From Dasypus novemcinctus (Eukaryota > Chordata > Mammalia > Cingulata > Dasypodidae), in NCBI RefSeq assembly GCF_030445035.2, contig NC_080678.1, positions 60,341,087-60,405,086 on the forward strand: DNA of 64,000 bases. Direction: 5' to 3'. The notes below the pieces were generated by a model that was not told the DNA's origin, did not search any database, and saw only the letters and a program-made list of their open reading frames with translations. The translations under genes and the position numbers were made by a program. Of this stretch, positions 43,383 to 55,900 are shown piece by piece (within the stretch, counting starts at the first letter, position 1; every line of letters begins with the position of its first letter).

Positions 43383-45720
43383 CTAGATGAAGTCCTTTAA
43401 GTCATAAAAGTGTTTAAGTTTGAGGAGGTCCCATTTATCCAAGTTTTCGTTTGTTGCAAGGTTTAAGATTCCATCACCTACTACCAGGTCTTGAAGATGT
43501 TTTCCTATATTTTCTTCCAGGAGCTTTCTGGTTCTAGCTTTTATATTTAGGTCTTTGATCCATTTTAAGTTAATTTTTGTATAAGGTGTGAAAGAGCAGT
43601 ACTCTTTCTTTCTTTTGAATATGGCTATCCAGTTCATCCAGCATCATTTGTTGAATAGACTGTTCTAACCAAGCTGGATGGCCTTGACAGCCTTGTCAGA
43701 AATCACTGATTGAAGATGTGAGGGTGTGTTTTTGAACCTTCAGTTCGGTTCTATTGGTTTTGTATCTATCTTTTTGAGAGTATCATGCTGTTTTTACCAC
43801 TGTAGCTAGGTAATATGATGTAAAGTCCAGGAAATGAGTGTCCTCCAACCTTGCTTTTCCTTTTTAAGATGTTTTTGGCTATTAGCAGCCATTTATCCTT
43901 CCAAAAAAGTTTCTTCATTGTGTTTTCCATTTGTTTGAAAAATGCTGGTGGAATTTTTATTGGGATTGCATTGAATCTATATATCAGTTTGGGTAGAACT
44001 GACACCTTAATGATGTTCAGTCTTCCCATCCATGTGCATGGAAAGTTCTTCCATTTAAATAAAATTAAATTTATAAAATTCCATTTAAATAAAATAAAAA
44101 AAATTAGCAATGTATTGTAGTTTTATGAATACAGGTGGGTTACATCCTTTGTTAAGTATATTCCTAAATATTTGATTCTTTTAGTTGCTATTGTAAATTG
44201 ATTTTTTTCCTGACTTCCTCCTCAGATTGCACATTACTAGTTTATAGAAATACTGTTGCTTTTTGCATATTGCTCTTATATCCTGACACTATTTTGAAAT
44301 CACTTTTTAGCCCTAGCAGTTTTGTTGTAGATTTTTGGGGGCTTTCTAGGTGTAGGATCCTATTGATTGTGAATAGTGAAAGCTTTATATCTTCCTTTTC
44401 AGTTTAGATGCCTTTTATTTCTTTACTTGTCTGATTGTGCTAGATAGAACCTTTAGCACTTTATTGAACAACAGTAGTGACAGTGGACATTCTTATTTTG
44501 TCCCTGATGTCAATTAGAAAGCTGTCAGTCTTTCACCATTGAGCATCATTTTAGCTATGGGTTTTTCATATATAACCTGTATCATGTTGAGAAGTTTCCT
44601 TCAATTCTTATCTTTTATAGTATTTTTATTAAGAAAAGATGCTGTATTTTGTCAAATGCCTTTTCTGCATCAATCAATAGGATCATGTGATTTTTCTTCT
44701 TTGATTTATTAATGTGGTATATTATACTGATTGATTTTTTGTGTTGAACCACCCTTGCATGCCTAGTATAAAACCCATTTAATATGATGAGTAATCCTTT
44801 TAATGTGTTGTTGGATTTGATAAACTAGTATTTTATTGAGGGTTTTTGTATCTGTATTCATTAGGGAAATGGGTCTGAACTCTTTTTTTCATAATATCTT
44901 TATCTGGCTTTGGTATTAGGGTAACATTGGCTTCATAGAATGAGTTTGGTAGTGGTCCTTCTTGTTCAGTATTTTGTTAAGAGTTTGAGTAAGACTGGCA
45001 TTAAATCTTCTTTCAATGCTTGGTAAAATCACCTGTGAAACCATCTCATCCTGGGCTTTTCATTTTAATACAATGTTTGATATCTCTTTCAATCTCTTTA
45101 ATTGCAATCGGCTTGTTGAAATCTATTTCTTCTAGGGTCGGTGTAGGCTGTTCATAACTTTCTAGGAATTTTTCCACTTCATCTATATTTTCTATTTGTT
45201 GGTATACAAGTATTCATATATATTTTTATGATCTCTTTTATTTCTGAGGGGTGAATAGCAATGCCCTCATTTTCATTTTTTATTTTGTTTAGTTGCATCT
45301 TCTCTCTTTTTTTATTTTGTGTGTCTAGCTAAGAGTTTGTCAATTTTGTTATTTTTCTTAAAGAACCAACTTTTGGTTTTATTAATTCTCAATAATGTTT
45401 TTTGTTGTTGTTGTTCTCAATTTCATTTATTTCTGCTCCACTCTTTGTTATTTCATTCTTTTTGCTTGCTTTAGGATTAGTTTGCTGTTATTTTTCTACT
45501 TCCTCCAGCTGTACAGTTATGTCATTTCTTCTTTTTTAATGTAAGCACTGAAGGTTATAGATTGCTCTCTCAGCACTGCCTTTGCTACATCCCATAGGTT
45601 CTGATATATGTTCTCCTTTTCATTTGTCTTGAGATATTTATTGATTTCTCTCATATTTTTGCATCTTTTTCTCCAGTCTTTGTCTTTTGATTGCTGAGTT
45701 TAATTCATTAACATTCAATG
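43383..45720 (-). pseudogene. L1 ORF2 (RT and C-terminal region, EN missing)
   Basis: ORF2 normally encodes an AP-like endonuclease, reverse transcriptase and a Cys-rich tail. Here the extreme N terminus (NELNSAIKRQRL) is followed in the same frame by the segment EREINKYLKTNEKENIYQ and NLWDVAKAVLRE, which lies after the endonuclease in other L1s. RT-region and C-terminal blocks follow in broken frames (43766-44110 with [20 protein letters not shown]; 43383-43637 with a LLEENIGKHLQDL motif and a terminal LLKLKHFYDLKDF). Confidence 0.85.
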
Positions 45721-45899
45721 TTATTACTGTAAAGGCAGCTATTTACCCATTTTGACCTTTATGTTTTATCTCTCATTTTATTTTCATCACTCTTTTAACA
45801 CTTTTAGTTACTTTTACTGATATAATCTTCATTTCTAGACTCTATTCCTAGCCTCTCTCTCCTGTCTTTTCTTCTCAGACTGTAGTGTTCCCTTTACTA

Positions 45900-46620
45900 G
45901 TTCCTCCAAATCCAGTCTGCTAATTATAAACTCTATCAGTTTTTGTTTAGCTGTAAATATTCTAAACTCACCCTCATTTTTGAAAGACAGTTTTGCTGGA
46001 TATAAGATTCCTGGCTGACAGTTTTTCTCTTGCAGTGTCTTAAATATATCATATTACTCCCTTCTTGCTGCCATGATTTCTGATGAGAAATCAGCACTTA
46101 ATCTTATTAGGTATCTCCTGTATGTGATGCATCACTTTTCTCCTGGTGCTATCAGAATTCTGTCTTTGTTTTTGACATTTGACATTCTGATTAATATGTG
46201 TCTCTGAGTAGGTCTATTCAGACTTATTCAAATGGGAGTACATTGTCCTTCTTGAACATGAGTATCTATGTCCTTCAATAGGCCTGAGAAATTTTCTACC
46301 ATTATTTCTACAAATATTACTTCTGCCCCTTTTTCCTTCTCTTCTCCCTTTGGGATAGCTATGACACATATGTTTGCACATCTCTTGCCATCATTTATTT
46401 TCCTATTCAATTTTTTTTCATTCTTTATCTGTTTTTTCATATGTCAGCTTTTGGAGACAGTGTTCAAGCTCTCTGTTCTCTCTTCTACCTCCTCAAATCT
46501 GCTGCTGTATACCTTCAATGTATGTTTTCCTTAATATCCTTAATCTCTTGAGCCACCTTATTGAATTTGCTCAACAAAGCTGTCTGTGAAGGTTTAAAGC
46601 ACCTGCAGTTGCCCAGAGAG
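45900..46620 (-). pseudogene. L1 ORF1
   Basis: Decayed RNA-binding ORF1. Coiled-coil start (LLSKFNKVAQEIKDIKE) near 46590, the KGEEKEKGAEVIFVEIMVENF block in the frame 46228-46440, and the C-terminal domain around 45930-46090 (LQEKNCQPGILYPAKLSFKN-type residues across frames). Several stops. Confidence 0.85.
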
Positions 46621-47316
46621 GCAGAGAAAACACAGCTCCCCTCCTATCCTATTCTTGGCCTGAATGGAGCCCCAGAGGTCTGACTATTCAGTGTGTGCTG
46701 GCTGAAAGCACTTGTGTTTCCCAGAAAGGCTGGTGCATATTCTGCCACCTTCATCCCCATTGATGTGGGGCTGGAGCCTAGGCTAAGGCTTTATCCAATC
46801 TAGGTAGAAAAAAGCCAGTCTCTACCATCACTCTGATTTTCAGTGATCCCCACTTCCCCTCATACCTGGGGTGGAGTTAAAATGGCAGCTGCCAGTCTCT
46901 TTCTGACCTTGACAGTTTCAAACTTTAGCTCTTCTTAGGATTATACTTTAGCCAGGCAAATTATTAATCAGTAGCTGATGTTGGTTGCCAACCTTCTCTT
47001 CCTCCTCCATTTTTGGGAAATGGAGAGCTTCCAACTCCAGCCATGTAATAGCTCTTAAGGTGGCTCATATTGCTAGGGGAGGATGGGCACTGGCCTTCAA
47101 GGCAAGGAATGCTCTACACATGAATCTCAATTGCTGATGGGTATTTTCCTCCATCCATTCTTTAAAGGATGTTACAGGATGCTCTTTTTGTTTCCTGTGC
47201 CCCCCAAATAAGTGATTTAGATAGCTCTGACTGATTACTAACTTTCCTGTCAAATGAGTTAACTTTTGGAGTTCCTTACTCTGTCACCATCTTGCCACTC
47301 TCTAACCCCCACTTTT

Positions 47317-48529
47317 GACCTGGATTTCTTTACTTCCAGTTGGGTTTCCTAAGAATTCCATGAGTTTTCAAACCTTTTATGAAGCCCTAGGTCTGAAAGT
47401 CAAATCCTTTCCACAGTGAGAGAGCTTGCTTCATGGTTTCTTTTACCTTCCCCTGTACCTGTCTCTATTCTAAGTTGTATCATCTCAAGATAAACTCAGC
47501 AGTAGTGTCCATTGGTTCTCAGTTTCACAAGTAATTGGGATGGGGCTAGAAGTGCAGGGAACATACAGGAGGTAAACTCCTATTTAATTCTTGTGTGTCA
47601 GAGAAATACTTTCCTTTCCATTCAGATTTCCTTTTCAATATTCCTTCCAGAGGAAGCTGTAGCCTGCTGGTCCTTCACTATTATTTATTAAATAATGAAC
47701 TCTTCAATAATCACCTCTTCTCCAAAGACAAGCAAGACAATTTTAAATACAGCATACAGCTAGCTAATATTTAGAAATCATTTTTCCTCCATTAACAGTG
47801 TTTTGGCCCTGCCCTTGGAACATACATTTCCCCTTGATGCTCTGAGGGGGTTTTAATTTCTTTTCTATCCTATCCATGGCTCATAAGAATCATAAAAATG
47901 TACGTTAGCTGTTAATGTCCACTTTTATTGGGGCCTCGGGACAGACTCTCTATTTCATTCCACTATTTGGAGTCAGAGCCTCCCTTTGATTTAAGGGAAA
48001 TGGAAGGTAGTGATTACCAGTATGTTCTCCAAGTGACCCACAGATGTGTAGTTAAAAACCTGAATAGCCATTATTGCACCACATAGCAAATAGACATATG
48101 TGGGAAGAAAGGTTAAAATTTAAAAAAAAAAAATTCATATTTCCAGTTGGTAGTGCAGATAATTTTATTTTATTCCAGATGGTAAAGTGTCTGGTCTGAC
48201 GTGGCCCCAGCAAATTCATTTCCAGAATTTAGAATTCTGAAAGTTCAGAATATTAGAATTCTGGAGACATTATGACCACCCAGTAAGTGTCAGAGTAACC
48301 ATCTGGAAACATCTACATAACAGAGAATCTAGAATTGGATCTTTTGAGAGGTAGAAAGGGACTGCAAAAGGAAAGCCATTTCTCCATTCTGTGGGGGAAA
48401 CTTGCAGATGAGAAGAGCAGGAAGCTGTTCTGTAGAAACATAGACAGCTGAGTTTTCTTAGTTTTTTTAACAAGGGCTATTAACCAGCTACTGTTCCAGT
48501 AGGATTATGACATGTGAAGGTAGATGTGC
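47317..48529. other. Unique sequence
   Basis: Nothing is recognised. The poly-A run at 48121-48132 has no associated element that I can identify. Confidence 0.4.
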
Positions 48530-49070
48530 TTATTTTGAGATATTCTGTTCATTCATTTGTTTACTCAACCAGTTTGTGCTGAGTTCTAGTCTCTGGAGCT
48601 GTAGCAGCAAATATAACACAAATATCACTGTCATCATGGAGATGATATTAACAGTAACAAAATAAACAATATTGATAGTACTTTAGATTATAATAATTGC
48701 AATGGAGAAAAGGCAGGGAAAGGAGAAAGCAGAGCCAGGAAAGGAATAGGTGTTATAATTTTAAGTAGGATGGTCCCCGATGTGATGTTTGAGCAAATAC
48801 TCGAAGGAGATGAGGGTGATGAAGATTTGAGCTCTATTGGCAACTGGAAAAAGTGAACTCTAAGAAAAGGGAGCACAGATCAAAGACCTCAAGGCATATT
48901 GTGCCTGGAAATTTTCATAAACAGCAAGGAGGCTAGAAGCATGAACATGGGGACAGTAAGGTAAGACAGAGACAGAAGAGTAATGGGACAATAGAATCAA
49001 GTATAGATATATGAGCCCCTGTACAGTTTTGCTTTTACTTTTAATGATATGGGGAGCATTGGAGTATTTG
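48530..49070 (+). repeat. Ancient mammalian interspersed repeat, family not assigned
   Basis: 'ttcattcatttgtttactcaaccagtttgtgctgagttct', 'caaatatcactgtcatcatggagatgatatta', 'gtgatgtttgagcaaatactcgaaggagatgaggg', 'tttcataaacagcaaggaggctagaagc' match a frequent eutherian repeat by order. I do not name the family. Confidence 0.6.
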
Positions 49071-49498
49071 GATATGTAAGGTGACATATATTTATAGGTT
49101 CTGGGATTAGGGGATGGGCATTTTTTGGGGGCCCATTATTCTATATACCACATAAGAGTATTCAGATTTTCCATTACTTCTTGTGCCAATTTTGGTAATT
49201 TGGCAGTTTATGTCCACATCATCTATATTGTAATATATGACCATATCATCTGTGTTGGAAGATCTTTAGAGATGCCTGTAACTTTTATTCCCTGATACTT
49301 TATATTTATATTTTCTCTCCTTCTTGTTTGACATATCTAGATAGGATTTTGTCAGTTTTCCTAATCTTTTCAGAGAACCAACTTTGATTTTCCTTTTTTG
49401 TTTTCTATTTCCTTCATTTCTGTTCTCATCTTCAATGCCTACTTCATTTCTACTACTTACCTATGCTTAATTTGGTCTTTTACTTTTCTGTTTTTTTA

Positions 49499-50418
49499 TT
49501 TTTTCATTTTTTGTATATCTTTTTTCTTAATTTTTAATTTTAATTTTTAATTAATTAATTTTTAATCATTTTTAAAAAATATTACATTCAAAAAATATGA
49601 GGTTCCCATGTACCCCCCACCCCCCTCACCCCCCTACTCCCCCCATTGCAACATTCTCCTCCACCATCATGACACATTCATTGCATTTGGTGAATACATC
49701 TCTGAGCATCGCTGCACCTCATGGTCAATGGTCCACATCATAGCCCACACTCTCCCATGTTCCATCCAGCAGGCCATGGGAGGACCTACAATGTCCGGTA
49801 ATTATCACTGCAGCACCACCCAGGACAACTCCAAGTCCCAAAAGTGCATCCACATCTAATCTCTTCCTCCCATTCTCCACACCCAGCAGCCACCATGACC
49901 ACTTTTTCCACACCAATGCCACATTTTCTTCGATTACTAACCACAATAGTTCATGAACAGAATATCAGTTAAGTCCACTCTAATTCATATTCTATTTCTC
50001 CATCCTGTGGACCTTGGATTGGTTGTGTCCATTCCACATCTATGTCAAGAGGGGGCTTAGATTCCACATGGATGCTGGATGCAATCCTCCTGCTTTCAGT
50101 TATAGGCACTCTTGGCTCCATGGTGTGGTGGTTGACCTTCATCAACTCAATATTAGCTGAGTGGGGTAAGTCAAAGTATAGGAGCTGAAGTCTGTTGAGG
50201 CTCAGGACATGGCTATCATATGGTCAGTCCAGAGATTCAGATACCCTGGGTATATCTTAAACCCCAGAACCAACTATAATTCTGGTAAAGTTACAGGAAA
50301 GGCTTGTGAAAAGAGACCACACCTGAGTCCAGCTCCATCACACAGAAACACCAACTCCAAAGAAGGGCCAACTGACATGGCACTGAACTCCATCTGCCAT
50401 GGCCATAGAACTTGTGGT
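49499..50418 (-). mobile_element. Lineage-specific L1 3' UTR, 5'-truncated
   Basis: T-rich tail, 'aaaaatatgaggttcccatgtacc', C-rich tract, and the 3' UTR to 'ccatggccatagaact'. Target duplication TTTTCTGTTTTTTTA at 49484-49498 and 50419-50433 (15 bp, perfect). Confidence 0.9.
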
Positions 50419-50443
50419 TTTTCTGTTTTTTTAAATGTGGTGG

Positions 50444-51491
50444 TGTATTTATCAAAGGGGTGCTGATGCAAAGTACCAGAAGTCTGTTGACTTTTATAAA
50501 GGGAATTTATTTGGGGTAGAAGCTTACAGTCACAAGTCCATAAAAGATTGAGTTATGGGAAGTGAATTTGACCCAATGGATAGGGCATCTGCCTACCACA
50601 CAGGAGGTCCAAGGTTCAAACCCAGGGCCTCCTGATCCATGTGATGAGTTGGCCCATATGCAGTGCTGATGTGTGCAAGGAGTGCTGTGCCATGCAGGGT
50701 GTTCCCCACATAGGGGAGCCCCACGTACAAGGAGGGTGCCCCATAAGGAGAGCCACCCAGTGCAAAAAAAGCACAGTCTGCCTAGGAACGGCACTGCACA
50801 CACAGAGAGCTGACGCAGCAAGATGATGCAACAAAAAGAGACACAGATTCGGGGTGCCACTGATAAGAATACAAGCAGACACTGAAGAATACACAGCGAA
50901 TGGACACAGAGAGCAGACAACTGGTGGGGGGAATGGGAGGGAAATAAATAAAAAATAAATCTTAAAAAAATAAAAGTGAGTTAGTTCCCTCACCAAAAGT
51001 CTGTTGCCACATATTGGAGCAAGATGGCTGCCAGCCTCTATGAGTGTTCAGGCTTCCTCTCCCTCCTAAGGCTCTGTGGTCCAGCTTCTCCTAATCTTAG
51101 CTGGAGGCTGGAGGCTCATCTCTCTCCTCAGAGCTCATTTCTTCCCATGCTCAGCTATAGCTGTAGGCTATCAAGCTTGTCTATCTTCCCAGGGCCTCTG
51201 CAGTCTAATGAGCTGTCTCTCTTCCTCTGTGTTGTTCTTCTCTGTGTTCTCTTTCTCCTTGTAATTACTTCCATGTGAGCATCTGTGTTATCCCCAAGGG
51301 GGCTGGGACCAGATGTTGTGTCGCAGTCTAATGATGTAGTTGGATCATAGCTCTAATCTTAACTTAGTTTAATCAGATGTCTCAGCTGAATCGAATAAAA
51401 TCAAAGGGTTATCCTTGCAGAGGACCTGACCAGCTTACAAACATAAGCTATACTTCTTTTTGGAGTTAATGAATAATATCAAACTGCTATA
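50444..51491 (-). mobile_element. MaLR-like solo LTR, copy 3, with SINE inside
   Basis: TGTATTTATCAAAGG...ACTGCTATA on plus, perfect 5-bp target duplication GGTGG at 50439-50443 and 51492-51496. Removing the SINE at 50555-50983 leaves ~620 bp, the size of the other copies. AATAAA on minus near 50506. Confidence 0.9.
50555..50970 (+). mobile_element. DAS-type SINE inside the LTR
   Basis: Head 'gggaagtgaatttgacccaatggatagggcatctgcc' with B box 'ggttcaaaccc', C-poor tail '(aaat)n' and 'cttaaaaaaa'. Near-perfect target duplication TAAAAGATTGAGTTA (50541-50554 region) and TAAAAGTGAGTTA (50971-50983). The youngest layer of this stack together with the next SINE. Confidence 0.92.
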
Positions 51492-51542
51492 GGTGGCATA
51501 CTTCGAGCATAGACCTTTCTTCTATTTAAAAATAAAACTTCA

Positions 51543-52008
51543 GGAAGCAGACATGGCCCAGTGGATAGGGCATCTGCCTACCACACGGGAGGTCCATGGT
51601 TCAAACCCCGGGCCTCCTTGACCCATGTGGAGCTGGCCCATGTGCCGTGCTAATGTGCTCAAGGAGTGCCCTGCCATGTGTCCCCCGCATAGGGGAGCCC
51701 CGCGCAAGGAGTGCGCCCCATAAGGAGAGCCGCCCAGTGCACAAGAAAGCACAGCCTGCCCAGGAATGGCACTGCACACACAGCGAGTTGACGCAGCAAG
51801 ATGACGCAACAAAAAGAGACGCAGATTCCCATGCCGCTGACAACAACAGAAGTGGACAAAAAGAAGAACACACAGCAAATGGGCAGAGAGAACAGACAAC
51901 TGGGGCAGGGGTGGGGGAAGGGGAGAGAAATTTAAAAAATTAAAAAATAAATGAAAAAAAAAGAATAATAGCAGAAAGGCAAAAAAAAAGATGTTTTAAA
52001 AAATAAAT
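51543..52008 (+). mobile_element. DAS-type SINE with extended A-rich tail
   Basis: Head 'ggaagcagacatggcccagtggatagggc', B box 'ggttcaaacccc', then a long tail with several A runs. Perfect 14-bp target duplication AAAATAAAACTTCA ending at 51542 and 52022. Confidence 0.95.
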
Positions 52009-52700
52009 AAAATAAAACTTCAACGTTATTAGTTTTCTCTTAGTATGTCTTTCAGATGCTTTCTACAAGTTTTGATGTGTAGTGTTCTCCTATTTCATTT
52101 TAAAACAGTTTATTTACTATGTAATTTATTTTGACATGTCTACTTGGAAGTGGGTTATTTAATTTACAAATAATTGGCAATTTTCCAGATATCTCATTAT
52201 TAACTTTTAGTGTAATTTTATTTTTGTAATGAATATAGCCTATCCAATTTCAATTATTTTAAATATATTGAGATATTTTCATCACATTATATTATTTTTG
52301 CAAAATCTGTGGCCATTACTCTTCAAATTTTTTTCCTGCCCCTATTTGTCTTTCTTTTCCTTGTGATACACACTTACATGTCCTACATGTATTTTGACTA
52401 CTTGATGTTGATATTGTCCTGTAGGGTCAGTGAGGCTCTGTTCATTTCTCATTCTCTCTGTTTCTCTCACTTTTTTGCTTCATTTAGTCTTTTTTTTTCT
52501 TTTCTGTGCTATATCCTGGATAATTTCTATCCCCTGATTTCAAATTCACGATTTTTTTCTTTTTCAGTTTCAATCTGTTGCTTATCACATCTAGTGACTT
52601 TAAATTTCAGCTATAGCATTTTTCAGCTTTAGAATTTTGTTTGGTTCTTTTATATAGTTTGTTTCTCTATTGAAATTTCTTGGTCATTCTTTTATTGTGC

Positions 52701-52980
52701 ATAAGTTTTCATATGAATCCTTGATCATTTTAATAATTGTTGAGAGAACTGAGGAATATTAGAACTTAAAGTAATTTGAAAATTAGTGTGAAGTCTCTGA
52801 GAAGTAGACTATAACGATTCTTTTGGCATACTTCAGGGGTCATGTTCCTGGCATGTACAACTAAGAGGCCTCGCCTCTGTCTCCGCCTTCACTTCAGCTC
52901 TCGCCTTCGCTTTTATCCAGTTCATGTGTTGGACTTGTGTGTAAGATTTGTTTTAAGAAAATATTTTATGTCAAATTTAT
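52701..52980. other. Short unassigned spacer
   Basis: Nothing is recognised. Confidence 0.35.
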
Positions 52981-55900
52981 TCTTTTATTCTTTAACTTGT
53001 TTACTGAGCTGTGATTGACATACAATAAACTGAACATATTTAATTGTAGAATTTGCTAAGTTTTGACAGTTGGCCAAATCTGTGAAACCACTGCAAGTTA
53101 ATATATTCCTACCACACCTAATATCTCCACATGAACATTTGTAATCCATTCCTTCAACCCCCACCCACCATTGATTTTCCCATCCACAAGCAACCACTGA
53201 TCTGTTTTCTATCATAATAGATGAATATGCATTTATTTTCAAGAGTTTTTATGAATAGATAGAATCATACAGTAGAAAATAGCCTCTTTAACTCAACATA
53301 ATTATTTTTAGATTCATCTGTACAATAGTTCATTCATTTTTATTGTGAGTAGTATTCCAAATTATGGATTTATTACAGTTTATTTATCCACTACTATTTA
53401 GGGACATTTGCATTGTTTATTTTATTTTATTTTTGCTAATACAGATAAAACTGTTATGAACATTCATGTACAAGTCTTTGTACAGACATATGCTTTCTTT
53501 TCTTTTTGATAAATATCTAGGAGTGAAATAGTGGAATTTTATGCTAGGTATATAGTTACCTTTTTAAGAAATTGCTCCATTTTCCAGAATAGTTGTGATA
53601 ATTTTCATTTCCATTATGAATATATCAGAGTTGAGTTTCTATGCTTGTTCACAATATTTAGATTTTTAAAAATTTTATCCCAGTTTTGATAGAAATATTG
53701 TGGTATCTCATTATGGTTTTAATTTGCATTCTTCTAAGGACTAACGATATTGAACATCTTTTGAAATCTTTATTTACCAGATGTTTCTCTTTTTTGGTGA
53801 AATAGGTCTTCACATCTTTTCCCATTTCTTATTAGGGATTTGTTTTCTTATGATTTAGTTTTGAAAAGTTTGAAAAATATATTGGATACAAGTCTTTATC
53901 AGATACATGCTTTGAAAATATTTTCTCGCAGTCTTTTGTCTATGTATTCCTTCTCTTAGCAGTGTGCTATGCATTTTTCATTTTGGTAATCCACCTTACC
54001 AAGTTATCTTTACTTTTTTTTATGCATCATGCTTTTGGCATTGTGTTTAAGAACACTTTGCCTAAACAAAGATCACAAATATCTTCTAGCTATTTTATAG
54101 TTTAGGTTTTACTTTTAGTTCTAGTGTCCATTTTGAGTTGCTTTTCTTTATGCACTGTGAATTATGGAATGATTTTTATTGTTTATAGAATTCATTGTTT
54201 ATGATATCATTTGTTTAAAAAGATCATTTTTTATATATTGAAATACTTTTTCCCTTTCTGAAAAATGAGTTTTCCATATTTATGTGCATCTGGTTTTGGT
54301 CTCTTTGTTCTATTCCATTGATAAATGTGCATGTAATTTCACAAATATCATGTTGTCTTTATTATTTTAACTTCATAAAAGTCTTGAAATCAGGCATTTT
54401 TCAGTGCTCCACTATGCTTTGCTTTTTCAGATTTGTTTGGGTTAGTCAAATGGGTTTCCCATTTGAATTTTGGAATCAGGTTTTAATTTCTCTAAATGCC
54501 TGTTAGGATTTTGATTGATAGTGCATTGAATATATAGATAAATTGAGGAGAATTGACATCTTAACAGTATTAAGTCCTTTGATCCATGAATAAAATTACC
54601 TGTCCTCCATAAGTTTTAATCATTTTTCTCAGTAAAGGTTTGTAATTTTCAGTATACAGATCTTTCATGTGTTTTGTTTTTCTGTAAATATTTCATATTT
54701 TTTATACTATTTGAAATGATGTTGCTATTTGAATTTCAAATTTTGATTTTTCTTGCTAGCACATATAAATGTTATTTATTTTTATATTGATTTTGTATAC
54801 TGCAATCATGCTAAACTCACCAATTATATCTCGTAGAATTTTGTAGACTCCAACAGATTTTTATATTGATGATCATACCTTCTCTAAATGAAGAGTTTAA
54901 CTTATTTCTTTTTAAACTGCAGGCCTCTTATTTCTTCTTATTACCAATTGAACTGGCTAAAATATCTAGCACGATGAGATATAGAAGTGGTAATATTGGA
55001 CATCCTTGTTTCTGATTTTAGAAGAAGCAATCTTTCACTGTTAAGTACAGTGTTAGCTGCAGTTAAAAAAAAAAAAAAGCCATTCATCAGGCTGAGTAGT
55101 TTCCTTTGCATTCTAGTTTGTTGAAAGTTTTTTTATCAGGAATAGAAGTTGGATTTTGACAAATGCTTTTTCTGCACCTGTTGAGATTGTAATATATGTT
55201 CTTATACTATTATGTGATCTTTCTCTCTCTCTCTCACATACACACATAATTTGTTAATATGGTGATTTAAGTAGATTCTTTATTGAATGTTAAGCCAACC
55301 TGCATAGGAATTAGCCAAACTTTATTGTTACATTTTCCCATTTTTATACATTGCTGGATTTGCTCTGCTAAAAACGGATATAGAATGTTTTTTCTTTTGT
55401 ATTCATGAAGGGTTTTGGTCTGTTGTTGTTTTTCCTTGCAAATCTTTGTTTGGTTTTAGTACCTGAATAATGTTGGCTTCATGGAATGACTTGAAATGTA
55501 CTTTCTCCTATTCAGTTTTCTGCATGAATTTGCATAAATTTGGTATTATTTCTTTTTTAAAAGTTTTGTGGAATTCCCCTCTGAGCCTAGACTTCTCTTT
55601 GAGGGGAGGTTTTTGTCGACCAATTTAAATTTCTTTAATAGATATGAGATTATTCAGGTTACTCTGGGTTGAACTTTGGCACTTTTATCTTTCAAGAAAT
55701 GTTTCTATTTCATATAAGTTATCAAAACTATTAACATAAACTTCAGAATAATATTTCCTCATTATCTATTTAATAACCGAGAATCTGTAGTAATGTTCAC
55801 TCCTGATTCCTGATACTGGCAAATTGTATTCTTTTATTCTTGAACAACCAAGCTGGAGGTATATCAGTTTTCTTCATCTTCTCATTGGACAGTCTTTGAT

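Larger units (their letters stand above)
41991..47303 (-). mobile_element. End-to-end L1, 5.3 kb, endonuclease domain deleted
   Basis: From 5' to 3' on the minus strand: 5' UTR (~47303-46640, one unit of the repeat doubled at 6.68 kb), ORF1 (~46620-45900), ORF2 (~45720-43380) and a long 3' UTR (~43380-41991). The 5' start matches the L1 at 6475. An imperfect target duplication flanks it (ACCCTTCACTTT at 41979-41990, AACCCCCACTTTT at 47304-47316). Many stops and frameshifts: a dead copy. About 0.6 kb of ORF2 is missing near 45670. Confidence 0.88.
49090..52700 (-). mobile_element. Old L1 (ORF2 part) carrying a stack of later insertions
   Basis: 49250-49498 ('ttttgtcagttttcctaatcttttcagagaaccaacttt' is the antisense SWFFEKI-region of ORF2) and 52023-52300 plus further decayed sequence to ~52700. 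Between them lie a young L1 3' UTR, a MaLR-like LTR and two DAS SINEs, each with its own target duplication. Confidence 0.7.
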
